In this document: piece after piece, positions 36,916 to 46,332 of the stretch
Layout of the letters: each line of letters starts with the position of its first letter
Position numbering within the stretch: position 1 is the first letter of the stretch
Assembly: GCA_903825645.1 (NCBI GenBank)
Contig: CAIKBL010000081.1
Location: 40,403 to 104,402, forward strand
Reading direction: 5' to 3'
Length of the DNA stretch: 64,000 bases
From: an uncultured Pseudomonadota bacterium
GTDB taxonomy: Bacteria; Pseudomonadota; Gammaproteobacteria; Ga0077536
Notes under the pieces: model-generated
Seen by the model: the letters and a program-made list of their open reading frames with translations, nothing else
The model's database searches: none
Told to the model about the DNA's origin: nothing
Position numbers and translations under genes: made by a program

Positions 36916-37803
36916 ATGAAAGTCCGCATTGCGGTGACGCCTCCAGCGATGGCCATGGGCGAAGCTGTTTTTCCCGAGTACCTGTTAGCCTGTGAATCGC
37001 TGGGTTTCGACACGTTGTGGCTTTCTGATGTGCCTCTGGGGCCACTAGGCGATCCACTCGTCAGTCTGGCATTCGCCGCGGGCGCCACCCGTCGACTCAA
37101 GCTTGGTGCCAATGTTGTGCCGCTGGGTCGTAACCCTTGGTGGCTCGCGAAGCAGCTCGCGCAACTCGACCGTCTGAGTCGGGGTCGACTGCTCTTGTCT
37201 TTTGTGCCGGGGCTGGGTGCGCCGGCCGAACGTGCCGCCGTCGGCATGCCCAGCGGGGATCGGGGACGAGCAGTTGATGACATCATCGGTCTGCTCCGTC
37301 GCTGGTGGGCGGGAGAGCCGGTCAGCGCCCAGTACGGCGACTATCTGTTTGAAGCCCTGTCCCTTCAGCCGCTTCCCTTCCAGCAGCCGCTCGAAATCTG
37401 GCTGGGTGGAATCGGGCCAGCAGCGCTTGAACGGGTCGCGGCTTTAGCGGATGGCTGGTTGACCGCTAGCGCGACACCCGCCGAGGCGGCGGAGGGGCGC
37501 CTGATCATTCGCGCACGCGCCGCGGCGCTCGGCCGCCATATTGATGACGAACATTTCGGCATCAGCATTCCGTACGCGCAGGATGCGCCCTCGCCCGTTG
37601 CCGTGGAGGCACTCCGCGCGAGACGAAAGGATCGTGATCTCACCCACATCTTGCCGCTCGGACGGGCGCCGCTGGTATCCCTTATCCAGTCTCATCTCAC
37701 GGGGGGAATCAGCAAATTCGTACTAAGGTCGCTCACCACCAGTACCGACTGGCGAGCAGACTTGGCCTGGCTTGCGGATTGTGTGCTGCCACTCCAGACG
37801 TAA
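36916..37803 (+). CDS. LLM-class (luciferase-like) flavin/F420-dependent oxidoreductase
   Basis: MKVRIAVTPPAMAMGEAVFPEYLLACESLGFDTLWLSDVPLGPLGDPLVSLAFAAGATRRLKLGANVVPLGRNPWWLAKQLAQLDRLSRGRLLLSFVPG. Confidence 0.85.
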   Translation: MKVRIAVTPPAMAMGEAVFPEYLLACESLGFDTLWLSDVPLGPLGDPLVSLAFAAGATRRLKLGANVVPLGRNPWWLAKQLAQLDRLSRGRLLLSFVPGLGAPAERAAVGMPSGDRGRAVDDIIGLLRRWWAGEPVSAQYGDYLFEALSLQPLPFQQPLEIWLGGIGPAALERVAALADGWLTASATPAEAAEGRLIIRARAAALGRHIDDEHFGISIPYAQDAPSPVAVEALRARRKDRDLTHILPLGRAPLVSLIQSHLTGGISKFVLRSLTTSTDWRADLAWLADCVLPLQT

Positions 37804-37828
37804 GATCGCCGGCCCCGTCGGCGTGTCG

Positions 37829-38794
37829 CTACTGGAGTGTTGAAGTTGGGGGGAGCTGCAAGAGTGCAGGAATAAACATTTCCTCGACATCCACGGCATC
37901 GAAGCGGTACTGCTGGCCACAGAACTCGCACCCGATCTCGACTTGGTTCTGCTCTGCGAGAATTTCTTCCAGCTCTACGCGACCAAGTCCTTGCAACATC
38001 TGCTGCACCCGTGAACGTGCACAGGAGCAGCTGAAACGGGTGGGCAGCACTTCGAATCGTTGCAGTTTTTCTTCCCAAAACAAGCGATGGAGTAGCGTAT
38101 CGACATCGAGCGTCAGTAGTTCGGTTCGCGATAACGTCGAGGCTAACAGGGAAAGTCGGTTGAAGTCTTCATGCGCCCCAATCAAGTCCTCGTCCCTGCC
38201 TGCCGCGAGGTTGCCAAGACCCGTTGAGGGCATGCGTTGAAGCAACAATCCGGCTGCCACCTCATCATTGGCGGCGAGCAGCATTCGCGTGTCAAGTTGC
38301 TCGGACTGCAGCATATAGTGCTCGATAACCGCCGAGAAATCGTCCAGCGATTCGCGTTGATCGCCATGCAGCGGCACCACACCCTGGTAGGGTTGAACGC
38401 CCGTCGCGCGTGTGCGTGCATCAAGCGTGATGGCGCAGCGCCCCATGCCCCCCACGTTGGCCAGGGCGCCGAGACGATCATTGATCGAGACCTCGCCAAC
38501 CACTTTGGCTGTTGCCCGGAAGCTCAGATCCGATTTAACCTCCGCAACCGCGAGTTTTAGCGGACCGTCCCCGTGTATCTGCAAGATAAGCGCGCCATCG
38601 AATTTGATGGAGGAATGCATCAACACGCCCGCTGCCGCCATCTCCCCCAGCAAGATCCGCACGGGCTCGGCGAACGCCCCTACCGTTGCGCGGCGGCGAA
38701 GTGCTTCCTGCCAACCACTGGTGAGTCGCACGAAGGCGCCCCGCACGGGCAGTCCCTCGAACAAAAAGCGGTGTAGTCCTCTGGGGTCCATCAT
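37829..38794 (-). CDS. hslO: Hsp33 redox-regulated chaperone
   Basis: LPVRGAFVRL; RFSCSCARSRVQQMLQGLG and IGCEFCGQQYRFD zinc-binding cysteines. Confidence 0.93.
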   Translation of the reverse strand: MMDPRGLHRFLFEGLPVRGAFVRLTSGWQEALRRRATVGAFAEPVRILLGEMAAAGVLMHSSIKFDGALILQIHGDGPLKLAVAEVKSDLSFRATAKVVGEVSINDRLGALANVGGMGRCAITLDARTRATGVQPYQGVVPLHGDQRESLDDFSAVIEHYMLQSEQLDTRMLLAANDEVAAGLLLQRMPSTGLGNLAAGRDEDLIGAHEDFNRLSLLASTLSRTELLTLDVDTLLHRLFWEEKLQRFEVLPTRFSCSCARSRVQQMLQGLGRVELEEILAEQNQVEIGCEFCGQQYRFDAVDVEEMFIPALLQLPPTSTLQ

Positions 38795-38970
38795 GCCATC
38801 CCGTTACATGGTCCCTGATTGTAAAGGGCTCGCGTCGCGATCACTACTGAGGACTTCACCACCTGCCGGTGCGCTTACGCCCGCTTTCCGAGCAGCCGTT
38901 GACGTGTTGCTTGCCCCGGTCATACGTGGCCCGCTATGGTGGTTCTGTGCAGTCCAAATTTTCCGACCCG

Positions 38971-39753
38971 ATGGCTGCTCACATGAGGACCAGGCACTTG
39001 AGTACCCTGCAAGTCGTAACCTATAACATCCACAAGGGCCATCTTGGGCGCCACGGGGTGACCGTCATAGCCCTGCGAGAAGCTTTGCGAAAAATAGGCG
39101 GCGATATCGTTTTTCTGCAGGAGGTTCAGGGGGTTTCCCATCGGCACACCGCCCGCTATGCGGATTGGCCGCGCATGCCGCAACACGAATACCTGGCGGC
39201 GGACGAGTGGATAGATTTCGCTTATGGCCGCAACGCGGTCTACCCGGACGGCCACCACGGAAACGGAATCCTCTCCCGATTTCCCGTGGTCAACTGGCAC
39301 AATCTCGACATCTCCCAATCAGGTCTTGAGCAGCGTGGATTATTGCATTGTGAAATCCGAGCACCCGATTGGCCTACGTCCCTGCATTGTGTCAATCTTC
39401 ACTTGGGTCTCCTCGGCGGCTGGCGCAAACGGCAGATGGCGCTCCTCTATACCTATCTCGAGCAGCACGTGCCGTTCGAAGCGCCTTTGATTGTGGCCGG
39501 CGATTTCAACGACTGGTCCCAGCGCTCCAGCCCGCGCCTACGCGGTCGCTTCGACCTCATGGAGGCCTTCGAGGTGATGACGGGGAAGCCGGCCCGTAGC
39601 TTCCCTGCCCGTCTGCCGCTGCTACGCCTCGATCGCATTTATGTCCGGGGTTTCCGCGTGGAGGCTGTAGACATTCATCCGGGTCCACGTGGGGGAGGCT
39701 TATCCGACCATGCCGCGCTTTCGGCCACGCTCACACGGATCCTATGCACCTGA
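38971..39753 (+). CDS. Endonuclease/exonuclease/phosphatase family protein
   Basis: VVTYNIHKGHLG; DIVFLQEVQG; PLIVAGDFNDW; GGGLSDHAALSATL. Confidence 0.9.
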   Translation: MAAHMRTRHLSTLQVVTYNIHKGHLGRHGVTVIALREALRKIGGDIVFLQEVQGVSHRHTARYADWPRMPQHEYLAADEWIDFAYGRNAVYPDGHHGNGILSRFPVVNWHNLDISQSGLEQRGLLHCEIRAPDWPTSLHCVNLHLGLLGGWRKRQMALLYTYLEQHVPFEAPLIVAGDFNDWSQRSSPRLRGRFDLMEAFEVMTGKPARSFPARLPLLRLDRIYVRGFRVEAVDIHPGPRGGGLSDHAALSATLTRILCT

Positions 39754-40889
39754 CACCGGGCAATCGATTCAATCTCTTTGAGACTGGAGATGAATTTTTT
39801 CCGGCCCTTGAAGCCGCCCTCGACCGGGCAGAAAAAGAAATCCATCTCGAAACCTACATCTTTGCCGATGATGAAACAGGTCAGCGCGTCGCGGCGGCGC
39901 TTGCCGCTGCGGCGAGACGGGGGGTTATCGTGCGCCTATTGGTGGATGGATTCGGCTCCCGTGACCTCGTGCCTGGCCTGCGCAAGTTGCTGGTTCCCGC
40001 CGGTGTGCAAATCGCGATTTATAGGCCGACACGAACGGGCTTCTCGTTGCGTATTCACCACCTGCGTCGTCTGCATCGCAAGCTGGTCGTCATTGATGGC
40101 GTACTTGCCTTCTGTGGCGGCATAAATCTGCTGGCGGATCGTCAGAGTAACCCGCAGGCCCCACCACGTTATGACTTCGCGATCAGCATCGAGGGTCCGC
40201 TCGCGGCCGATGTCCATCGGGCAATGAGGCGCCTCTGGCTACGGGTACATGTGGAAATCGGAGGCTTACGCCGCGTGCCTGTGCCAGCACCCTTTGCAGA
40301 TGGCGCACTCGCCTGCTTTCTGACGCGCGACAATTTTCGCCATCGTCGACATATCGAAAATGCCTACTTAAGCGCGTTGGCGAGCGCCAAGAAAGACGTG
40401 CTTATCGCGTGCGGTTATTTTCTGCCGGGACGCCGCATGCGGCGTGCTTTGCTGGCTGCCGCCAAACGGGGCGTCCGCGTCCGTCTGCTTTTACAGGGAC
40501 AACCGGACCATCTGCAAATTCACTATGCCACCCAAACTCTCTACCGTTTTTTTCTAGCCAACGGAGTGCTTATTTACGAATATTCTGCGGCCCATCTTCA
40601 TGCAAAAGTTGCACTGATTGACGACGATTGGGCAACTGTCGGCTCTTCAAACATTGATCCTTTCAGCCTGTGGCTATCACGTGAAGCCAATGTCGTCATG
40701 CGGGATCACAACATCATCGCTCGTCTTCGTGAGAGTCTTGAGGAGGCGTTAACGCGTCAAGCCCGACCCGTCACCACAGAATTCGCCCGGCGACTACCGC
40801 TACATCAGCGTCTGGTGGGCTGGACTTTTTATCAATTAGGTCGACTCATCATCGGCCTGTCGGGCCTAGCTGCCCGGAATGAGTTTTGA
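39744..40889 (+). CDS. Cardiolipin synthase / phospholipase D family (ClsB-like)
   Basis: Two HKD motifs: LHRKLVVIDGVLAFCGGINL and LHAKVALIDDDWATVGSSNIDPFS. Confidence 0.92.
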   Translation: MHLTPGNRFNLFETGDEFFPALEAALDRAEKEIHLETYIFADDETGQRVAAALAAAARRGVIVRLLVDGFGSRDLVPGLRKLLVPAGVQIAIYRPTRTGFSLRIHHLRRLHRKLVVIDGVLAFCGGINLLADRQSNPQAPPRYDFAISIEGPLAADVHRAMRRLWLRVHVEIGGLRRVPVPAPFADGALACFLTRDNFRHRRHIENAYLSALASAKKDVLIACGYFLPGRRMRRALLAAAKRGVRVRLLLQGQPDHLQIHYATQTLYRFFLANGVLIYEYSAAHLHAKVALIDDDWATVGSSNIDPFSLWLSREANVVMRDHNIIARLRESLEEALTRQARPVTTEFARRLPLHQRLVGWTFYQLGRLIIGLSGLAARNEF

Positions 40890-40958
40890 ACGTCATCCCG
40901 CAGCGTATCTGCGTATTATCGCTATGATGCGACTCCCTTCATTTCCAAGAGAAGTTAT

Positions 40959-41507
40959 ATGGCACGCCTTCGATATCTAACGGAATCCGATCTAGAACCG
41001 GCCGATCAAGAGCTACTGGCTCGAAAATTGAACCTTTATCGTATTCTGGCGCACAGCCCGGACGCAACACGTAGTCTGCGGACGCCCGCGCTCTATATTC
41101 GCCATCACAGCACGTTGGATCCTCGTCTGCGCGAACTGGCTATTGTGCAGGTGGGTTTCGTATCCAAAATCGCCTATGAGTATGCACATCACATCGAAAT
41201 TGGGCGTGAATTCGGGGTCACGGATGACGATCTGCGCGCGATCGCCCTCGAGTCCGCGGGAACGCCCAGCGGGTTACCCGCGCTCGACCGCGCAATCCTC
41301 AGCGCGGCCCGAGAGCTCGCTGCACAACCGGCGTTGTCCGAGGAGACTTTCGCGATCCTAAGGGCGGCGCTCTCGGATGCGCACGTCGTCGATCTGGTGA
41401 TGGCGATCGGGCTGTATTGCGGCGTGGTCAGAATCCTCGGCGCGCTCCAAATAGAACTTGAACCGGAATACGCGGCACTGCTGGTGAAATTCCCCCTGCC
41501 CACCTAG
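40959..41507 (+). CDS. Carboxymuconolactone decarboxylase family protein
   Basis: DPRLRELAIVQVGFVSKIAYEYAHHIEIGREFGVTDDDLRAI. Confidence 0.85.
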   Translation: MARLRYLTESDLEPADQELLARKLNLYRILAHSPDATRSLRTPALYIRHHSTLDPRLRELAIVQVGFVSKIAYEYAHHIEIGREFGVTDDDLRAIALESAGTPSGLPALDRAILSAARELAAQPALSEETFAILRAALSDAHVVDLVMAIGLYCGVVRILGALQIELEPEYAALLVKFPLPT

Positions 41508-41652
41508 ATCTTTTCCCGATTCGCGGCTGGCCCCTTTCAGAGCGCACCCGCGGGATTTCGGTCATGGCCGGACACACAGGTGCCGTCGGCGAAGGGGGCG
41601 TATCGAACATCCTGCCCAGGACAAGTCGATGGTCGCCGTTCGGCTCCCGAGG

Positions 41653-42567
41653 TTAGTCAGGACGCAACGCCTCCAAGGCTACCCAGTCGGGAATGGACTG
41701 GTAATTCACCCCAGAAGCGAGAATTTTCGGAGCGTCGGTCTTCGGCAATAACTGGATGGTATTGAGAATGACCTGGGTTGCACCCGCATCGAAATGTTGC
41801 TGAATACGGTCCTTGATCTGGGCCTCTGTCCCCCACGCGACCAGCGCGTCAATTAATCGATCGCTGCCGCCGCCTTGAAGATCCTGTTCGGTATAGCCGA
41901 GCCGCAGCCAGTTGCGATAGTGATTCGGGGTGATGAAATAGAACTCCAGAGCCCGCCTAGCCGCCGCGCGCGCGGCCGCGCGATCTTCGGTCCAGCAGAC
42001 ATGCTGGGCGGTACAGATCCATTTGTCAGGCCCCAGTATTTCGCGGGTACGGCGCGTATGCTCCGGCGGCGAATTGAACGGATGGGCGCCCATCGTCATT
42101 TCGCCCGACAGGCCGATCATTTTCCAGCCAAGCGCGCCGAGGACCATCGGCGGATCTTCGCCGAGCAGGTGCTCACGAGCCCGGGTCATGTCATCGAGAT
42201 ACTTCCGCATGGTGGTCAGTGGTTTGCCATAGCTATGCCCATGTCCCCCACTGACGATTGACTCATGTGAGACACCGAGCCCCATAATGAAACGATCGCC
42301 GTAGAACGAGCGCAGACTGCGTCCACTCTGGACACAGGTCATGGGATCGCGCCCATAAATATTGGCGATGCCACTGGCTACCGTAATGTTTCGGGTGTGG
42401 CTAAGCAGGAAACCGCCCAGCGTAAAGCTCTCGTAGTAATACACCTCCGGATACCAGATAGACTGGTAGCCAAGTCGCTCGATGCGTTGCGCCGCAGCGG
42501 CGAGCTCCGGTCCAGTAAAGTTATCGGGATAGAGAAAAACGCCTACGCTCTTGTTCGGCATCGTCAT
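41653..42567 (-). CDS. LLM-class F420-type oxidoreductase
   Basis: VGVFLYPDNFTGPELAAAAQRIERLGYQSIWYPEVYYYESFTLGGFLLSHTRNITVASGIANIYGRDPMTCVQSGRSLRSFYGDRFIMGLGVSHE. Confidence 0.85.
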   Translation of the reverse strand: MTMPNKSVGVFLYPDNFTGPELAAAAQRIERLGYQSIWYPEVYYYESFTLGGFLLSHTRNITVASGIANIYGRDPMTCVQSGRSLRSFYGDRFIMGLGVSHESIVSGGHGHSYGKPLTTMRKYLDDMTRAREHLLGEDPPMVLGALGWKMIGLSGEMTMGAHPFNSPPEHTRRTREILGPDKWICTAQHVCWTEDRAAARAAARRALEFYFITPNHYRNWLRLGYTEQDLQGGGSDRLIDALVAWGTEAQIKDRIQQHFDAGATQVILNTIQLLPKTDAPKILASGVNYQSIPDWVALEALRPD

Positions 42568-42762
42568 AACGGTCGCTCCTGTCGCGAATAGGAATATCCA
42601 CAGGGGATCAGTCTCGCTCAGTCGGCGGGTCTTGAACAGTCGGGGGTGCTGGTCCCGGCCAATGTCGGATTATTTCCCCTCGATGGATCGGTCCGCACCG
42701 CGCAGTTGCTGAGGTCACGCGCAGGGTATGCTAGCGACTCCTCCACTTCTGGACTACTCACC

Positions 42763-44454
42763 ATGAACAGTCGTCCACCCTCGGGCCCGATCAACGGCCG
42801 CAACGCCTTCGTCTCCCTGCTAGCCTCGGAAGGGGTTGATGTGATGTTCGGCAATCCCGGCACAACGGAATTAGCCATCATGGAGGCTCTCACACAACAA
42901 TCCAGCATGGCCTATGTGCTCGGTCTGCAGGAGGCCATCGTCGTGGGCATGGCGGATGGCTACGCACGGGCGTCCGGCCGTCTAGCGGCCTGCAATGTGC
43001 ACGTGGCACCGGGACTCGGCAATGCGATGGGATCGTTGTACAACGCGAAGTTCTATGGTTCCCCGGTGCTCGTCACCGCGGGTCAACAGGAGCAAGGTTT
43101 CGGGCTTACCGAGCCAATGCTCTACGATCCCCTTATCCCGATCGCGCAACCTTGCGTGAAATGGGCGACGGAAGTGACCCGCGTGCAGGATTTACCACGC
43201 ATCGTGCGACGCGCGGCCAAAGTGGCCCTTACTCCCCCCACTGGACCGGTGTTTATCAGTCTCCCGGGTGACATCCTGGACAGCACGGCGACACTTGATC
43301 TCGGTCACCCGACCCGCGTTGACAGCGCGACGCGCCCCTCGGACGCAGCGCTCGAAACCCTCGCCAACGTATTGCTGTGTGCAACCAACCCCGTCATTGT
43401 GGCGGGCCACGAACTGGCTACCCGGGAAGCGTTGGACGAGGCCGCCGCGCTGGCTGAATTATTGGCGATTCCGGTTTATCAACAGACGGTCCCTTCAGCG
43501 GCTCACTTTCTATCAGAACATCCAACCTACCGGGGTCCAATTTCCCGCAGCCAACCCCAGGTACGAGATACGCTGAGTCCGCATGATGTCCTCATCCTCC
43601 TCGGCAGCGATCAGCTCAGGATGGCGGTCGCGCACGTTGTCGAGGCGCTACCACCGGGGATCCGAATCGTACAAATTAGCGAAAGAGCGTGGGAACTGGG
43701 CAAAAATTATCCGACAGAAATTGCCATCAATGCGAACGTGAAAGAAACCCTGCGTGCACTGTTGGCAACCCTCCGTGCGAAGATGACATCCGAACAGCAC
43801 GCGCAGGCAGCCGCTCGCCTCACGGCTTTAGCGGCGGATAGTTGGCATGAAAAACGAATCCGGCTGGCCAGCGACATCATGAAACTCGACGTCGTTCGCC
43901 CCATGGATCCCCGACACCTCATGTTGCGACTCGTCGACAGCTTGCCGCCCGATGTCGTTGTCGTTGAGGAGGGCTTAACCTCGACGGGCTCTCTGCTCAA
44001 TTTCCTGCCATTCAGGGATCCGCACGGCTTCTACGGACTCGCGAGCGGGGGGATCGGTTTCGCCATGGCCGGGGCTATTGGGATTAGCCTTGCGCTTCGC
44101 GATAGACCCATTGTCGCCATTGTCGGCGATGGTAGCGCCATGTACAGCATCCAGGCGCTCTGGACCGCAGCACATTTGAAACTCCCCATCGTCTACGTTA
44201 TCCCCAATAACAGGGGCTACCGTATTCTTAAGGAGCGCATGAAGTCGCTACGCGGCAGCGCGGATTTTATCGGAATGGATTTTCTGGATCCGGAGATCGA
44301 TTTCGTGCTGCTTGCACGCAGCATGGGCGTCACGGCGGAGCGGATAGACGATCCGGCCGCTATCGCACCCGCCATGCGGGCCGCCCTGACGCGTCGGGGT
44401 CCGACATTACTCGACGTCTCGGTCGCCGACGGGTTTGGCGGGGGGCGTCGCTAA
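42763..44454 (+). CDS. Thiamine pyrophosphate-binding enzyme (benzoylformate decarboxylase/acetolactate synthase-like)
   Basis: GVDVMFGNPGTTELAIMEAL; GPVFISLPGDIL; IVGDGSAMYSIQALWTAAHLKLPIVYVIPNNRGYRIL (TPP motif). Confidence 0.9.
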   Translation: MNSRPPSGPINGRNAFVSLLASEGVDVMFGNPGTTELAIMEALTQQSSMAYVLGLQEAIVVGMADGYARASGRLAACNVHVAPGLGNAMGSLYNAKFYGSPVLVTAGQQEQGFGLTEPMLYDPLIPIAQPCVKWATEVTRVQDLPRIVRRAAKVALTPPTGPVFISLPGDILDSTATLDLGHPTRVDSATRPSDAALETLANVLLCATNPVIVAGHELATREALDEAAALAELLAIPVYQQTVPSAAHFLSEHPTYRGPISRSQPQVRDTLSPHDVLILLGSDQLRMAVAHVVEALPPGIRIVQISERAWELGKNYPTEIAINANVKETLRALLATLRAKMTSEQHAQAAARLTALAADSWHEKRIRLASDIMKLDVVRPMDPRHLMLRLVDSLPPDVVVVEEGLTSTGSLLNFLPFRDPHGFYGLASGGIGFAMAGAIGISLALRDRPIVAIVGDGSAMYSIQALWTAAHLKLPIVYVIPNNRGYRILKERMKSLRGSADFIGMDFLDPEIDFVLLARSMGVTAERIDDPAAIAPAMRAALTRRGPTLLDVSVADGFGGGRR

Positions 44455-45659
44455 GCCTGCGCCGCCGCGCCCGTGTCTAGGAATGATCGGATCATCTCCT
44501 CCGCATAACCGAGCTCGCGGAGCACCGCACAGGTGTGGGCGCCGATCGCAGGTGCCGCATGGGCGGCAATTTTAGCCACATCCTCAACGGCAATCGGCGA
44601 ATCCACGGTCCGTCGACCGGGCAGATCAACGATGTCGCGAAAAACGCCATTCGCCTGCATCTGTCGGTCTTCAGGCAGGCTGGCGGTCCGTTGAACGATG
44701 CTAAAAGTAATCCCGTGCCGGTCAAACGCCACCGTCCAAGCCTCCAGCGTTCGGGTCGCAAAAACTTCGTCAAGGATCGCCACGAGCGCGCGGGCATGAA
44801 GACGACGATCAGCGGAGGTCGTAAAACGCCGATCGGCGAGCAGGTCGGGGCGTTCGATGGCGCTACAAAACAGTGCCCACTCGTGTGCTTCCTTAACCAT
44901 CACGAGCGCAAAATGCCGCTCATCGCGTGTGGCGTAGACACTGACCAAGGGATTGGGCGACTCCGCATGCGTCCAAGGTTGGGCTGGCACTGCTTGACAG
45001 AGCGCCGCCTGCGCCATGATGCCGTTCGCCCACACACCGTTTGCCATCAGGGAAGTTGAGACCTTACTTCCCAGCCCTGTCCGCTCACGGCGGAAGAGCC
45101 CCAGCATGATGGCGCCAAAAAGCGCCACGGCCGTCGGGTGATCGCCCATGCCTGGCGCCGACATCGAAACCTCGCCATCGCGGGGTCGGATGAGGTCCAT
45201 GAGTCCGGAGCGGGCCCACCACGCCGTCGCATCATAGCCGGGACGCTCGACCTCTTCGCCAAGTTCACCGTACCCCGTGACGTGTGCGTAGATGAGGCGT
45301 GGATTGAGTCCGGTAACGTCCTCGTGCCGAATTCCCAGATCGCTCAGCACAGAGGGTTGGTAGTTCGTAATAAACACGTCAGCCGTTGCGATCAAACGAT
45401 AGAGCGCCTCACGCGCCATCGGATTTTTCAGGTTCAGGGCCACCGATTTTTTGTTACGGCCGTCCAGCAGCCAGGGATAGTTTTCGTCGCACTCTGGCAG
45501 CGGCCTCAGCGTATAGAGATAACGCAAAGGATCCCCGATTCCAGGGGCTTCAATGTGAAACACCTCCGCACCGAAATCTCCCATTATGGTGCCGGCCGCC
45601 GGCCCGGCGACAAACGTCGCCACTTCCACGACCCGAAGCCCTGCCAGGATTGATTGCAT
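44451..45659 (-). CDS. CaiB/BaiF family CoA-transferase
   Basis: LAGLRVVEVATFVAGPAAGTIMGDFGAEVFHIEAPGIGDPLR; DGRNKKSVALNLKNPMAREALYRLIATADVFITNYQP. Confidence 0.93.
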   Translation of the reverse strand: MQSILAGLRVVEVATFVAGPAAGTIMGDFGAEVFHIEAPGIGDPLRYLYTLRPLPECDENYPWLLDGRNKKSVALNLKNPMAREALYRLIATADVFITNYQPSVLSDLGIRHEDVTGLNPRLIYAHVTGYGELGEEVERPGYDATAWWARSGLMDLIRPRDGEVSMSAPGMGDHPTAVALFGAIMLGLFRRERTGLGSKVSTSLMANGVWANGIMAQAALCQAVPAQPWTHAESPNPLVSVYATRDERHFALVMVKEAHEWALFCSAIERPDLLADRRFTTSADRRLHARALVAILDEVFATRTLEAWTVAFDRHGITFSIVQRTASLPEDRQMQANGVFRDIVDLPGRRTVDSPIAVEDVAKIAAHAAPAIGAHTCAVLRELGYAEEMIRSFLDTGAAAQA

Positions 45660-45729
45660 CGTCCCTACCACCGAAAAAATGGTTTTTTGAGGTTATGGTC
45701 TATTTCAGTCGAGCATCTGCACGGCCGGA

Positions 45730-46332
45730 TCAAGGCCGCGTCGCCGCCTGACGTATGGCCGAGGCGAGATCTGCACTCAGCGCCGCGAGCATCCTGCTCA
45801 TGGCGGCAGCCCGTGCCGGATAGTCATTGCCCGCGACAGACTCGGAATAACTCGATTTGTGACTCGCGAGTACCTGGCGGCCATCGACGCTTAGTATCCG
45901 CCAGTAAACGGTTAACCGAGCTTCCCCGGTCTGTGTAGTGACGAAATCAGTCACCTCGAGCGCGATCTGTAGGCTGTCCGCGGCTGCCGCCGCGCCAAGA
46001 CTGGTGATCCTTCCCGTAGCCAGTCGACGGGACAGATCTTCCACCAACACCCGGGAAAAATTCTGTGCCAGCGGCTCGACCCATCGGGCATTCTCGGCGC
46101 CGACCATCTCGGAATCACCCTTCAGGATCAGAAACTGGGCCCGGTCCGCATAAGCCGGTAACGAAATAGGTCCAACTACGACCCCGGGCGACGTGTCATT
46201 GACTACCGCTGGCGCCACCAAGGCCGTCAACACCAGTAACTGCGGCGGGGCCGTCGAGCGGATGGCGCATCCACTGTGCAACGCCAGACACAAGCCCCAC
46301 AAAAAACCCGGAAAGACACGCCACATCGTCAT
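45730..46332 (-). CDS. PqiC/ABC-type transport auxiliary lipoprotein
   Basis: Lipoprotein-type N-terminus (LALHSGCAIRS); LPAYADRAQFLILKGDSEMVGAENARWVEPLAQNFSRVLVEDLSRRL; last gene of an MCE operon. Confidence 0.82.
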   Translation of the reverse strand: MTMWRVFPGFLWGLCLALHSGCAIRSTAPPQLLVLTALVAPAVVNDTSPGVVVGPISLPAYADRAQFLILKGDSEMVGAENARWVEPLAQNFSRVLVEDLSRRLATGRITSLGAAAAADSLQIALEVTDFVTTQTGEARLTVYWRILSVDGRQVLASHKSSYSESVAGNDYPARAAAMSRMLAALSADLASAIRQAATRP

